This document shows positions 44,940-55,048 of a stretch of DNA of 64,000 nucleotides, in pieces. Positions within the stretch are counted from its first letter, which is position 1; every line of letters begins with the position of its first letter. Origin of the DNA: Streptomyces sp. JH14 (lineage in GTDB: Bacteria; Actinomycetota; Actinomycetes; Streptomycetales; Streptomycetaceae); assembly GCF_029428675.1 (NCBI RefSeq), contig NZ_JAJNEL010000001.1, positions 744,001 through 808,000 of the forward strand, written 5' to 3'. The notes beneath the pieces are model-generated. The model saw only the letters and a list, made by a program, of their open reading frames with translations, did not search any database and was not told the origin of the DNA. Position numbers and translations under genes: made by a program.

Positions 44940-46646
44940 TCAGTCCTCCGGAAGTTCGACCGGGGCGATGTCGTCGAAGACATCGCCGGGGCCGGGGTTG
45001 GTCGCATCCGTGGCGCCGCCGAACTGCGTCATCACGCCCCAGACGGCGTTGAGCGCGGTCTGCACGGCGCCCTCGGCCCAGCCGGCCGTCCAGGAGATGT
45101 CGTCGCCCGCGAGGAACAGCCCACGCTTGTCGGCGGGCAGCCGGTCCTGCATGAAGTGGGTGAACAGCCGCCGCTGGTAGCGGTAGTGGCCCGGCAGGTT
45201 GGCCTTGAACGCCCCCATGAAGTAGGGCTCGTTCTCCCAGGAGACCGTGACCGGGTTGCCGATGATGTGCTTCCTGATGTCGACGTTCGGGTAGATCTCG
45301 CCGAGCGACTTCAGCATGACCTCCATGCGCTCGTTGGGGGAGAGCGGCAGCCACTTCAGGCTGTCGTCGCACCAGGTGTACGAGAGACAGATGACGGCCG
45401 GCTTGTCGGGTCCGTCGTCGAGGAGGTACGTGCCCCGGGTCATCCGGTCGGTGAGCGTCATCGACATGACGTCGCGCCCGGTGGGAACTCCGCTGCCGTC
45501 GACGGCCTTGTCCAGCCAGAACGGCCGGTCGACGGGGACGAACAGCTTGGACGACTCCATGTAGTGGGTGCGCTCCATCGCCGTCCAGTGGTCGATGGGG
45601 AACAGCGCGTCATCGCAGTCGATCTTGGAGAGCAGCAGCCAGGACTGGCCGGTGAAGATCGCCGCCCGGAAGGTACGGATGTCGCCGGTGGAGTCGGTGA
45701 CGGTGATCCGGTTCCCGGCGGTGCGGTGCAGCCGGGTCACGGCGGGGCGGGGCTCGCCGTCGTGCAGCGAGGACAGCGACGTGCCGAGCGGCCAGTGCAC
45801 GATCTTCTGCGGCTCGCGCTCCCAGAGGCGCAGCGGGAGCTGCTGGCTGCCGCCGACGATGCCGCGGTGGTGGTCGTCGGCCTCGGTGTAGACGACCCGC
45901 AGGATCTCCAGGATGGAGTTGGGGAAGTCGGTGTCCCAGCCGCCGGTGCCGAAGCCGACCTGGCCGAAGATCTCACGGTGCCGGAACGACTTGAAGGCGT
46001 CGGAGGCGCAGAGGAAGCCGTAGAAGGTCTGGTTGTCGAGCTTCTCGACGAGCTTCGACCAGATCTCCCGGATCCGCGGGACGTCGCGCTCGCGCATCGC
46101 ACGGTTCATGTCGGAGAAGTCGGCGCCCTCGTCGAGACAGGCATTCCAGGCGTTCATCACATCGCGGTAGACCTGCGGCAGATCGTCGATGGTCTCCGCG
46201 TAGTGCGACTCGCCCTTGAGGTCGACGACGGTGGACGGGGTGGCGGGGGACAACGGGTTGGGGAACGGCCTGGTCTCCAGGTCCACCAGGTCGATGTAGT
46301 GCTGCAGCGCCGTGGACGACGGCGGGAAGCGCATCGCGCCCATCTCGGCGGTCAGTGAGGGGTCGCAGCCGTCGAAGCCGACGGTGCGCAGCCGCCCGCC
46401 GATCTGGTCCGCCTCGTAGACGACGGGCTTCAGGCCCATCTTCATCAGTTCGTACGCGGCCACGATGCCGGAGAGCCCGCCGCCGATGACGGCCACCTCG
46501 GCCCCGTGCTCGGTCGCCGGTATCTGGCCGAGCCCCGCCGGGTGGGCCAGGAAGTCGTCGTACGCATAGGGGAAGTCCGGTCCGAACATGGTGATCGGCG
46601 GCTGCGCGTCGGTGTGCTGGACGGCGTTGGGCACCGTGGACGTCAT
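44940..46646 (-). CDS. davB: L-lysine 2-monooxygenase-like flavoprotein (DavB)
   Basis: A 568-residue flavin amine oxidase. The FAD motif VAVIGGGLSGIVAAYEL has GGGLSG at residues 55-60. It begins with ITMFGPDFPYAYDDFLAHPAGLG and contains HREIFGQVGFGTGGWDTDFPNSIL and RLFTHFMQDRLPA, blocks I recall as nearly identical in Pseudomonas putida DavB, which converts lysine to 5-aminovaleramide. The ATG follows AAGGAG. A DavA-like amidase gene lies 59 bases upstream in the same direction, the expected partner. Phenylalanine or tryptophan 2-monooxygenase is the alternative; the amidase pair fits any of them. Confidence 0.85.
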   Translation of the reverse strand: MTSTVPNAVQHTDAQPPITMFGPDFPYAYDDFLAHPAGLGQIPATEHGAEVAVIGGGLSGIVAAYELMKMGLKPVVYEADQIGGRLRTVGFDGCDPSLTAEMGAMRFPPSSTALQHYIDLVDLETRPFPNPLSPATPSTVVDLKGESHYAETIDDLPQVYRDVMNAWNACLDEGADFSDMNRAMRERDVPRIREIWSKLVEKLDNQTFYGFLCASDAFKSFRHREIFGQVGFGTGGWDTDFPNSILEILRVVYTEADDHHRGIVGGSQQLPLRLWEREPQKIVHWPLGTSLSSLHDGEPRPAVTRLHRTAGNRITVTDSTGDIRTFRAAIFTGQSWLLLSKIDCDDALFPIDHWTAMERTHYMESSKLFVPVDRPFWLDKAVDGSGVPTGRDVMSMTLTDRMTRGTYLLDDGPDKPAVICLSYTWCDDSLKWLPLSPNERMEVMLKSLGEIYPNVDIRKHIIGNPVTVSWENEPYFMGAFKANLPGHYRYQRRLFTHFMQDRLPADKRGLFLAGDDISWTAGWAEGAVQTALNAVWGVMTQFGGATDATNPGPGDVFDDIAPVELPED

Positions 46647-46705
46647 GGGGTACGGACTCCTTGCACGGGAAACACGGGTGAGAGGAAGCGGAAGGGGCGC
46701 GGGCT

Positions 46706-47503
46706 TCAGACGAGGGAGCCGTACAGACCGGGGCGGCGGTCGCGCAGATACGGGTTGGCGGCGCGGCACGCGCTCAGGAACTCCGGGTCGACGTCGCCGA
46801 CGACGAGCTCCTCGCCACGTCCGGCGCGGGTCCGGACGGTGCCGTCGGGGCCGGCCAGACAGCTCAGCCCGACGAACTCGAACTCGCCTTCCGGGCCTGT
46901 CCTGTTGACGTACGCGACATACATCTGGCTCTCGAAGGCGCGGACCGGCACGACGGACTCGGGTACGAACTGGAAGGGGTGCATCTGCGCAGTCGGCACG
47001 AGCAGCAGGTCGGTGCCGGCAAGGGCGTGCGCCCGTACGTTCTCCGGGAACTCGACGTCGTAACAGATCATGATCCCGATGCGCACGCCGTCCAGTTCGG
47101 CCTGGACGACGGGCTGGTCGCCCGGGGTGAACCACTGCTGCTCGAAGCAGCCGAAGAGGTGGGTCTTGCGGTAGTCGGCGAGCCGGGTGCCGTCCGGGCC
47201 GATCAGCTGCGCCGCGTTGAAGATCAGTTCTCCCTCACGCTCCGGGTAGCCGTACAGGACCGCCAGCCCGTGCCGTACGGCGATGTCGGCGACGGTCCGC
47301 GCGGACGGGCCGTCGGCGGTCTCGGCCAGCCGGGGTACGTCGTCACCGATGGCGTAGCCGGTGAGGAACAGTTCGGGGCAGACCAGCAGCCCGGCCCCGG
47401 CGGCTGCCGCGCGGGCGGCGGCCTCGTCGAGCACCTTGATGTTCTCGGCCACCGAGCCCGGACGTCCGGAGCTCTGGAGCAGGGCGGTGCGCAACGACGG
47501 CAT
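46706..47503 (-). CDS. davA: Carbon-nitrogen hydrolase, 5-aminovaleramidase-like (DavA)
   Basis: A 265-residue nitrilase-superfamily amidase. The Glu-Lys-Cys triad is complete: Glu 44 in VCPELFLTGY, Lys 113 in YRKTHLFG and Cys 147 in ICYDVEFPEN. Its length and motif context match DavA, which turns 5-aminovaleramide into 5-aminovalerate. It is transcribed before davB with a 59-base gap. I see no aminotransferase or semialdehyde dehydrogenase (davT, davD) in the window, so later steps are elsewhere. Confidence 0.86.
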   Translation of the reverse strand: MPSLRTALLQSSGRPGSVAENIKVLDEAAARAAAAGAGLLVCPELFLTGYAIGDDVPRLAETADGPSARTVADIAVRHGLAVLYGYPEREGELIFNAAQLIGPDGTRLADYRKTHLFGCFEQQWFTPGDQPVVQAELDGVRIGIMICYDVEFPENVRAHALAGTDLLLVPTAQMHPFQFVPESVVPVRAFESQMYVAYVNRTGPEGEFEFVGLSCLAGPDGTVRTRAGRGEELVVGDVDPEFLSACRAANPYLRDRRPGLYGSLV

Positions 47504-47793
47504 GGCAGACCTCGGGCGGGTGCGGGCGGGGCGGGGACGTATAGACGGTAAGGGCCGGGAAACCGGCCGGACAAGGCACGAGCGTTGCGCGCCGACCGTC
47601 GATCCATTGCGCGATTCACCGGTCCGGCGGTGATTCGTTGCGCGGAGCGTCGTTGCAGGTCAGAGGGGTGATTTCGGTCTCGTGCCGAAGGGTGGTCCGG
47701 AGCGCGCGGTGCGAGGCGAGGAGGGCCGGCGCCGAGCGGGCGGGAGCCCCCGGCGGCCGCCGGGCGGCCGTGGCCCTGCCGGGAGCCGGCGGA

Positions 47794-48249
47794 TCAGCCC
47801 GGCGTCCCCGGGGAGTAACGCCGCAGCAGCGGTGAGAGCACCAGCACCGACTTGGTGCGCTCCACATAGGGCTCGCCCGCGATCCGCTCCAGCACCTGCT
47901 CGAAGTGGCGCATGTCGGCGGCGAAGACCTGGACGATCGCGTCGGCATCCCCGGTGACCGTGGAGGCCGACGCGATCTCCGGATAGCGCGCGAGACCGCT
48001 CTTGATCGCCTCCGGTGAGGTGTTGCGGCTGCAGTAGATCTCGATGAACCCTTCGGTCTCCCAGCCGAGTGCCGCCGGGTCCACCCGCACGGTGAAGCCT
48101 GTGATGGCCCCCTCCGCCCGCAGCCGGTCGACGCGGCGTTTCACCGCGGGCGCGGACAGGCCGATGATCGCGCCGATGTCGGCGTAGGAGCGGCGGGCGT
48201 CCTCGGCGAGGGCGTGGACGATGCGTTCGTCGAGATCGTTCAGTCGCAC
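47794..48249 (-). CDS. Lrp/AsnC-family regulator, upstream of davAB
   Basis: A 151-residue regulator with an N-terminal helix-turn-helix (RRSYADIGAIIGLSAPAVKRRVDRLRAEGAI) and a RAM domain (SASTVTGDADAIVQVFAADMRHFEQVLERI). It starts at GTG 48249, with only a weak ribosome site. It lies 290 bases upstream of davA on the same strand, and diverges from the SGNH gene. Lysine or a related amino acid is a reasonable effector by context. Confidence 0.88.
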   Translation of the reverse strand: MRLNDLDERIVHALAEDARRSYADIGAIIGLSAPAVKRRVDRLRAEGAITGFTVRVDPAALGWETEGFIEIYCSRNTSPEAIKSGLARYPEIASASTVTGDADAIVQVFAADMRHFEQVLERIAGEPYVERTKSVLVLSPLLRRYSPGTPG

Positions 48250-48405
48250 TTCGGGTGGATCACTTCTCTGCGAGGGGCTCCGGGGCGGCGGCAGCGCCGT
48301 GCCGCACCCGAAGTAGAACACGTGGTGGCGGACGGGGCCGCAGGGACGCCGGTGCGGCGCAGCGGGGTAGGGGTGCAGGGCGCATCCCTGCCGAACGGAG
48401 ACACG

Positions 48406-49467
48406 ATGACCTGGCTCGATCCCGACCCCTTTCTGCGCGGTGTGGCCTGGCGGGACGGTGTACGCGTGGTGCGGGCCGACCCGGCTGACCGGGCGCGGCT
48501 GCCGTGGGACACCGGCGAGCGGGCGCTGCTGCCCGTCGGGGTGCGACTGGAGTTCCTGGCGCCCGGCGCGCGTGCGGTGGAGATCCGCTACCGCGCGACG
48601 GTGCCGGACCCGGGGCATGCGCTGAACGGTCCGGCGGACGTCTTCGCACTCTGGCGGGGCGACCGGTGCCTCGCGGAGGTCTGCGCGGAGCCGGCCGAGG
48701 AGGCGGTCGTGATGATCGGACTCCCCTCCGGGGAAGGCCCGTTCACCGTTCATCCGCCGCAGGGGCAGTCCCCGCTGATTCTCGGTGTGCGGGCGGTGGG
48801 CGGCTGTCTGCTGCCCGCACCGGCGCGGCCGCGGTGGGTGGTGCACGGCGACTCGATCACCGAGGGCTGGTGGTCGACGCGCCCCGCCCACGCCTGGCCC
48901 GCGGTGGCCGGCCGGGCGCTCGGACTGGACCCGGTCAATCTGGGATACGCGGGGTCGGCGCGCGGGGAGCTGTGCGTCGCCCAGCAGATCGCGGCGCTTC
49001 CGGCCGATGCGCTGACCCTGGCGTTCGGTACGAACTGCTGGTCGCGGGTGCCGTTCTCGGCGCCGCTGCTGTACGAGACGGTGCGCGCGTTCGTCGCCCT
49101 GGTGCGCGTGGGCCACCCCGGGACGCCGTTGCTGCTCGTGTCGCCGCTGCTGTGCCCTGACGCCGAGGACACCCCGAATGCCCTCGGGGCCACGCTGTCC
49201 GAGTTGCGGACGGCCCTGGAGCGGGCGGGGGCGAGCCTCGTCCGGGCGGGCGACTCGCGGCTGTCGGTGCTGCCGGGACGGGATGTACTGGGGCCGGAGC
49301 ACCTTGCGGACGGCCTCCACCCCGACGACGCGGGGCATGCCCGTCTGGCGGCAGCCGTCACCGAGGCACTCGCCCCGTTCGTACGCGCGCCCGGCCTCCG
49401 GTCGCCGAAGACGTCGTCCGGGCCGCAACAGCGTCCCGGACGTGGCCCTCGAAGCGGCAGCCCCTGA
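48406..49467 (+). CDS. SGNH/GDSL-family hydrolase with N-terminal beta domain
   Basis: A 353-residue protein. Residues 1-140 form a beta-rich domain (VGVRLEFLAPGARAVEIRY) like the jelly-roll seen ahead of some esterase domains. The SGNH domain has GDSITEGWWS, an Asn in AFGTNCWSR and DGLHPDDAGH. No signal peptide, so it is cytoplasmic. CGGAG precedes the ATG. Diverges from the Lrp gene. Substrate unknown; the family includes carbohydrate acetylesterases. Confidence 0.85.
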   Translation: MTWLDPDPFLRGVAWRDGVRVVRADPADRARLPWDTGERALLPVGVRLEFLAPGARAVEIRYRATVPDPGHALNGPADVFALWRGDRCLAEVCAEPAEEAVVMIGLPSGEGPFTVHPPQGQSPLILGVRAVGGCLLPAPARPRWVVHGDSITEGWWSTRPAHAWPAVAGRALGLDPVNLGYAGSARGELCVAQQIAALPADALTLAFGTNCWSRVPFSAPLLYETVRAFVALVRVGHPGTPLLLVSPLLCPDAEDTPNALGATLSELRTALERAGASLVRAGDSRLSVLPGRDVLGPEHLADGLHPDDAGHARLAAAVTEALAPFVRAPGLRSPKTSSGPQQRPGRGPRSGSP

Positions 49468-49524
49468 GGGACGACGCAGCGAGGTGCCGCGGGCGTCGTC
49501 GAGCGCCCGCCGGGAGCGCGGGAC

Positions 49525-49913
49525 GGGCCTTGGGGTCTCTCGTTCGGATCAGGCTGGATCAGGGAGCGGCCCGCAGCGGAGCGGCTGATGTCTGCGCGGT
49601 GCGTGCAGCTGCAAGGCGGAGGACGGAGCCCACGCGGAGCGCATGGGTCTCCCCTGCCCGAGCGAAGCCGCGAGCTTGGAGAAAACCGACGGCAACGCGG
49701 CAGATGTGCGTGCCCGACCCCGCGAGCCCAGCATGATCCGAACGAGGGGCCCCAGGGCCTTTCGTTCGGCTCAGGCTGGATCCGGGAGCGGGGTCGGGTG
49801 CGTGCAGCTGCAAGGCGGAGGAAGGAGCCGACGCGGAGCGTCGGGGACCGACGACAACGCGGCAGATGTGTGTGCCCGACCCCGCGAGCCCAGCATGATC
49901 CGAACGAAAGGCC

Positions 49914-49914
<1 letters not shown>
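49525..49914. repeat. Two tandem copies of an intergenic inverted-repeat element
   Basis: Copy 1 (about 49525-49753) and copy 2 (about 49755-49914) share long segments: the left end GGGCCTT-CGTTCGG-TCAGGCTGGATC, a middle TGCGTGCAGCTGCAAGGCGGAGG, a GACAACGCGGCAGATGTG block and a right end GCGAGCCCAGCATGATCCGAACGA. Each copy's ends are inverted (left GGGCCTTTCGTTCGG pairs with right CCGAACGAAAGGCCC in copy 2). Copy 1 carries an extra insert of about 60 bases in the middle. The right end of copy 2 abuts the guaB1 stop codon. There is no coding frame. It looks like a dispersed, non-autonomous repeat and probably folds into a terminator for the convergent genes. Confidence 0.85.
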
Positions 49915-51686
<1,772 letters not shown>

Positions 51687-52709
51687 GTGGAGAGCCAACT
51701 GCCGGACATCTACTGCCCGTTCCCCCAGCGGACGAATCCGCACGTGGCCCACACCCGTGCGCATCTCGACGACTGGACGCGCAGCACGGGTCTGGTACAC
51801 AGGGATTCAGCTAGGGAACGCTTCGAGCAAGCCGACTTCGGCGCGTTCGTCGGCATGGTCTATCCGTCCGCGAACGCCGAGAATCTCGATCTCGTCGCCG
51901 ACTGGTTCGTCTGGCTCTTTCTCGTCGACGACCAGCTGGACGACGGGCACCTCGGCCGCAGCCCGGACCGGGTGCGCGACGTGGTCGCGCTGATGCGGGC
52001 CGTGGTCGAGGGCGCCGGCACCGGACCGCTGCCGAAGGAGGAGCTGCCGGCCGCCGTGGTCGCCCTGGCCGACCTGTGGGAACGCACGACGCCGAACGCG
52101 GCCGCGCACTGGCTGCGCCGGTTCGCCTGGCACCTGATCACGTACCTCACCACGGCCACGACCTGGGAGGCGGGGAACCGGGCCAACGGTGTCGTGCCGT
52201 CCGAGGAGGCGTACATCACCAAGCGGCGGCACACCGGCGCCATACACGTCTGCATGGACCTCATCGAGATCGTCGCCGGCATCGAGGCGCCCGAGTCGAT
52301 ACACAACGATCCCCGGTTCATCGTCGCGCTGGAAGCCTCGTGCAATGTCGTGTGCTGGGCCAACGACGTGTACTCGTACGAGAAGGAGCAGGTCCTCGGC
52401 GAGATCCACAACCTCGTCCATCTGGTCCGACACCACCGCGGATACGGCAAGCAGCAGGCGCTCGACCATGTCTGTGCGGAGATCGCCACCGAGACGGAGC
52501 GCTTCCTGCAGGCCGAGTCCGAACTGATCGCGGCCTATCCGCTGCTGTCCGGGATGCTCGTCCCGTATCTGGACGGGATGCGCAGCTGGATGCGCGGCAA
52601 TCTGGACTGGTCCCGGCAGACCCCGCGGTACAACCCGGCGGACGTGAGCCAGTACAAGGAGCCGCAGCAGTACCTGGAGCCGACGGTCCTGGGCCTGCGG
52701 CAGAACTGA
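51687..52709 (+). CDS. Class I terpene cyclase, sesquiterpene-type
   Basis: A 340-residue bacterial terpene synthase that ionises and cyclises a prenyl diphosphate, probably farnesyl diphosphate. The aspartate motif DDQLDD is at residues 81-86, the NSE triad NDVYSYEKE has Asn 226, Ser 230 and Glu 234, and the pyrophosphate sensor Arg 180 lies the expected 46 residues before the Asn. The Arg-Tyr pair occurs near the end (TPRYNP). GTG 51687 gives the usual length; an ATG at 51564 would add 41 residues. No P450, methyltransferase or prenyl synthase is near. Product not predictable. Confidence 0.9.
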   Translation: MESQLPDIYCPFPQRTNPHVAHTRAHLDDWTRSTGLVHRDSARERFEQADFGAFVGMVYPSANAENLDLVADWFVWLFLVDDQLDDGHLGRSPDRVRDVVALMRAVVEGAGTGPLPKEELPAAVVALADLWERTTPNAAAHWLRRFAWHLITYLTTATTWEAGNRANGVVPSEEAYITKRRHTGAIHVCMDLIEIVAGIEAPESIHNDPRFIVALEASCNVVCWANDVYSYEKEQVLGEIHNLVHLVRHHRGYGKQQALDHVCAEIATETERFLQAESELIAAYPLLSGMLVPYLDGMRSWMRGNLDWSRQTPRYNPADVSQYKEPQQYLEPTVLGLRQN

Positions 52710-52913
52710 CCCGGGAGCGCAGGCGCGCCCGGTCGCGGGCCGGGAGCGCGCCGAACCGGTCCGGCCGGCGGTCGCAGACGCAGCAGCGGGCGCGCGGCAG
52801 CATTCGGGGCACCACCCCCGCGCCCCGTTCAGCCCCCGCACCGGCGACCGGCCGGCTGAGCGCCACACCGGCCACCCGCCCCGGTGCAGGATGCCGTCCG
52901 GCCCCGCCCCGGC

Positions 52914-53939
52914 TCAGTTCCCGTCCGGGTCGGCACGCTCCAGTGCCGGCCGCTTCGGAGCGGCGGACTCCGTGAGCAGATAGTCGGCCGCGGCCGTGTC
53001 CGTCACCAGGCTGGTGACCAGACCGGACCGCAGGACCGCCCCGATCGCCGCGGCCTTGCGCTGACCGCCCGCGATCGCCACCACCTCGGGGATCCGCCGC
53101 AGACGGTCCGCCTCGACGGTGATGCACCGCTCGCCGAGGTCGCGGCCGACCCGGCGCCCCTCCGTGTCGAAGAGGTGCGCGGACATCTCGGCGGCGACGC
53201 CGAGCGACGCGTAGTGCGCCCGCTCCTCGTCGGTGAGCATGTCGTGGACGGTGGAGATGCCCGGCTCCCAGGAGCCGATCGAAACCGCGGCGACCGTCAC
53301 CTTGTCGAAGTACTCGAAGGCACGGGCGATGCCCGTCTGGTGGCGCAGCGCGGCGGCCGTCGCCGGGTCGGGCAGCAGCATCGGCGCATAGATCGGGTGG
53401 GCCTCGCCGCCGGACACCTGCGCGGCCCGCCGGACCGCTTCGACCGAGCCGCGCTCGGCGGTTCCCGCGTCGTACACGCCGGTCAGCTGCACGACCGTGC
53501 ACGGCGGCAGCCGGTCGAGGGCCGCCGCCATGTGGATGGTGGACCGGCCCCAGGCCAGGCCCAGCACATCGCCCTCGTTCACCAGCTCACCGAGAAGCTC
53601 GGCTGCGACCTCGCCCAGGTTCTCCGGGTCGGCGGCGTCGTCCTGCTCCTCCGCGGGAGACTCGACGACGACCGCGTGCCGCAGCCCGTAGCGGGACCGC
53701 AGCGCGTCCGAACGCTCCGCGTCCAGCTCTGCGGGAACCCGGATCTCGATCCGGACGAGGTCACGCTCGAGCGCCGTCTCCAGAACCCGGGCCACCTTGA
53801 AGCGGCTGACGCCGAACTCCTCGGCGATCTGGATCTTCGACTTTCCCTCGAGGTAGAAGCGGCGGGCCATGGCCGCCGCCTGCACCAGCTCCGCGGGCCC
53901 CATCCGCAGGGCGGACCGTCCTGCTGACATAGCAGACAC
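52914..53939 (-). CDS. SorC-family sugar-binding transcriptional regulator
   Basis: A 341-residue regulator. The N-terminal helix-turn-helix reads MARRFYLEGKSKIQIAEEFGVSRFKVARVL; the rest is the SorC/DeoR effector domain with a Rossmann-like core (GDVLGLAWGRSTIHMAAAL and VVAIAGGQRKAAAIGAVLRSG), which binds phosphorylated sugars. GTG 53939 lies six bases after GAGGAG; an ATG three codons on and a GTG eight codons earlier are alternatives. It lies downstream of rpe in the same direction, across a 167-base gap, which hints at a pentose-phosphate link. Confidence 0.9.
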   Translation of the reverse strand: MSAMSAGRSALRMGPAELVQAAAMARRFYLEGKSKIQIAEEFGVSRFKVARVLETALERDLVRIEIRVPAELDAERSDALRSRYGLRHAVVVESPAEEQDDAADPENLGEVAAELLGELVNEGDVLGLAWGRSTIHMAAALDRLPPCTVVQLTGVYDAGTAERGSVEAVRRAAQVSGGEAHPIYAPMLLPDPATAAALRHQTGIARAFEYFDKVTVAAVSIGSWEPGISTVHDMLTDEERAHYASLGVAAEMSAHLFDTEGRRVGRDLGERCITVEADRLRRIPEVVAIAGGQRKAAAIGAVLRSGLVTSLVTDTAAADYLLTESAAPKRPALERADPDGN

Positions 53940-54106
53940 CGCGATCTCCTCACTGCTGTTCACACGCTCGATACGCCGTTCATCCTGTCAGATCCGGCGG
54001 TCCTTGATCGGTCCCGTCGGACCGCGTTCATCTGCACGTGGCCGGACCGACCGGCAACCGGTGGCCGGAGCGGGTTCAGCCGTCACTGCCGACGCCGCAG
54101 GCGGCG

Positions 54107-54790
54107 TCAGTGGTTGCACGCCCAGGCCGCCGAGGCGATGGTCCCGTCCGCCTGGGCACGCAGGGCGCGTACCGCCTCGGCCGGATCCTGGGCTCCGTAG
54201 ACTGCCGAACCGGCGACGAAGACATCCGCACCGGCCTCGGCGCACCGCTCGATGGTGGACTCGGAGATCCCGCCGTCGACCTGGAGCCACAGCTCCAGAC
54301 CGTGCTTGGAGATCAGTTCCCGGGTGCGGCGGATCTTCGGCAGCATGATGTCCAGGAATGCCTGGCCGCCGAAGCCCGGCTCCACCGTCATGATCAGCAG
54401 CATGTCGAGCTCGGGGAGCAGGTCCTCGTACGGCTCGATGGGCGTCGCGGGCTTGAGCGCCATGGAGGCGCGGGCGCCCTTGGCCCGGATCTCCCGCGCC
54501 AGCCGTACGGGCGCTGCCGCGGCCTCCGCGTGGAAGGTGACCGAACCGGCTCCCGCCTCGACGTACTGCGGCGCCCAGCGGTCCGGGTCCTCGATCATCA
54601 GGTGGCAGTCCAGCGGGGTGTCCGTGGCCCGGCTGAGCGACTCCACGATGGGCACGCCGAGGGTCAGATTGGGCACAAAGTGGTTGTCCATGACATCGAC
54701 GTGGAGCCAGTCGGCGCCTTCGACCGCCTTCGCCTCCTCGGCGAGGCGGGCGAAGTCGGCGGACAGGATGCTCGGGTTGATCTGGGCCAT
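54107..54790 (-). CDS. rpe: Ribulose-phosphate 3-epimerase
   Basis: A 227-residue TIM-barrel enzyme of the pentose phosphate pathway that interconverts ribulose-5-phosphate and xylulose-5-phosphate. [12 protein letters not shown] is the opening strand, [18 protein letters not shown] holds the metal and catalytic His/Asp, [12 protein letters not shown] the mobile loop, and [11 protein letters not shown] the second catalytic Asp. The start has a weak ribosome site. The neighbours rsmB and fmt lie upstream on the same strand. Confidence 0.97.
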   Translation of the reverse strand: MAQINPSILSADFARLAEEAKAVEGADWLHVDVMDNHFVPNLTLGVPIVESLSRATDTPLDCHLMIEDPDRWAPQYVEAGAGSVTFHAEAAAAPVRLAREIRAKGARASMALKPATPIEPYEDLLPELDMLLIMTVEPGFGGQAFLDIMLPKIRRTRELISKHGLELWLQVDGGISESTIERCAEAGADVFVAGSAVYGAQDPAEAVRALRAQADGTIASAAWACNH

Positions 54791-54935
54791 GTGCCAAGCC
54801 TGCCATGTTCCGCGGCACTTCCCCGCCCCCGTGCGGGCCAAAGCCTCACGGGATCATTACAGTTCGCGAAATCCAGGGGGTGCGGCTGCGTGATCCGGAC
54901 GTTTCGACCTGCCCGGGCCGTTCCGGGGCCGCACC

Positions 54936-54969
54936 GGCCCTGCGGTGGCGGACCCTGCTCCGCAGGGCC
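54936..54969. terminator. Hairpin downstream of rsmB
   Basis: Ten perfect base pairs (54936-54945 with 54960-54969, 14-base loop) lie about 80 bases past the rsmB stop on the minus strand, in the 258-base gap before rpe. No U tract. Confidence 0.5.
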
Positions 54970-55048
54970 CACCGCACGGCCGGGGGTTCCGTCACGCGAT
55001 GCCGCCAGGCCTGCGTCCGGGCACCTGCCGAGGCCCGTCGCCCCGGTC

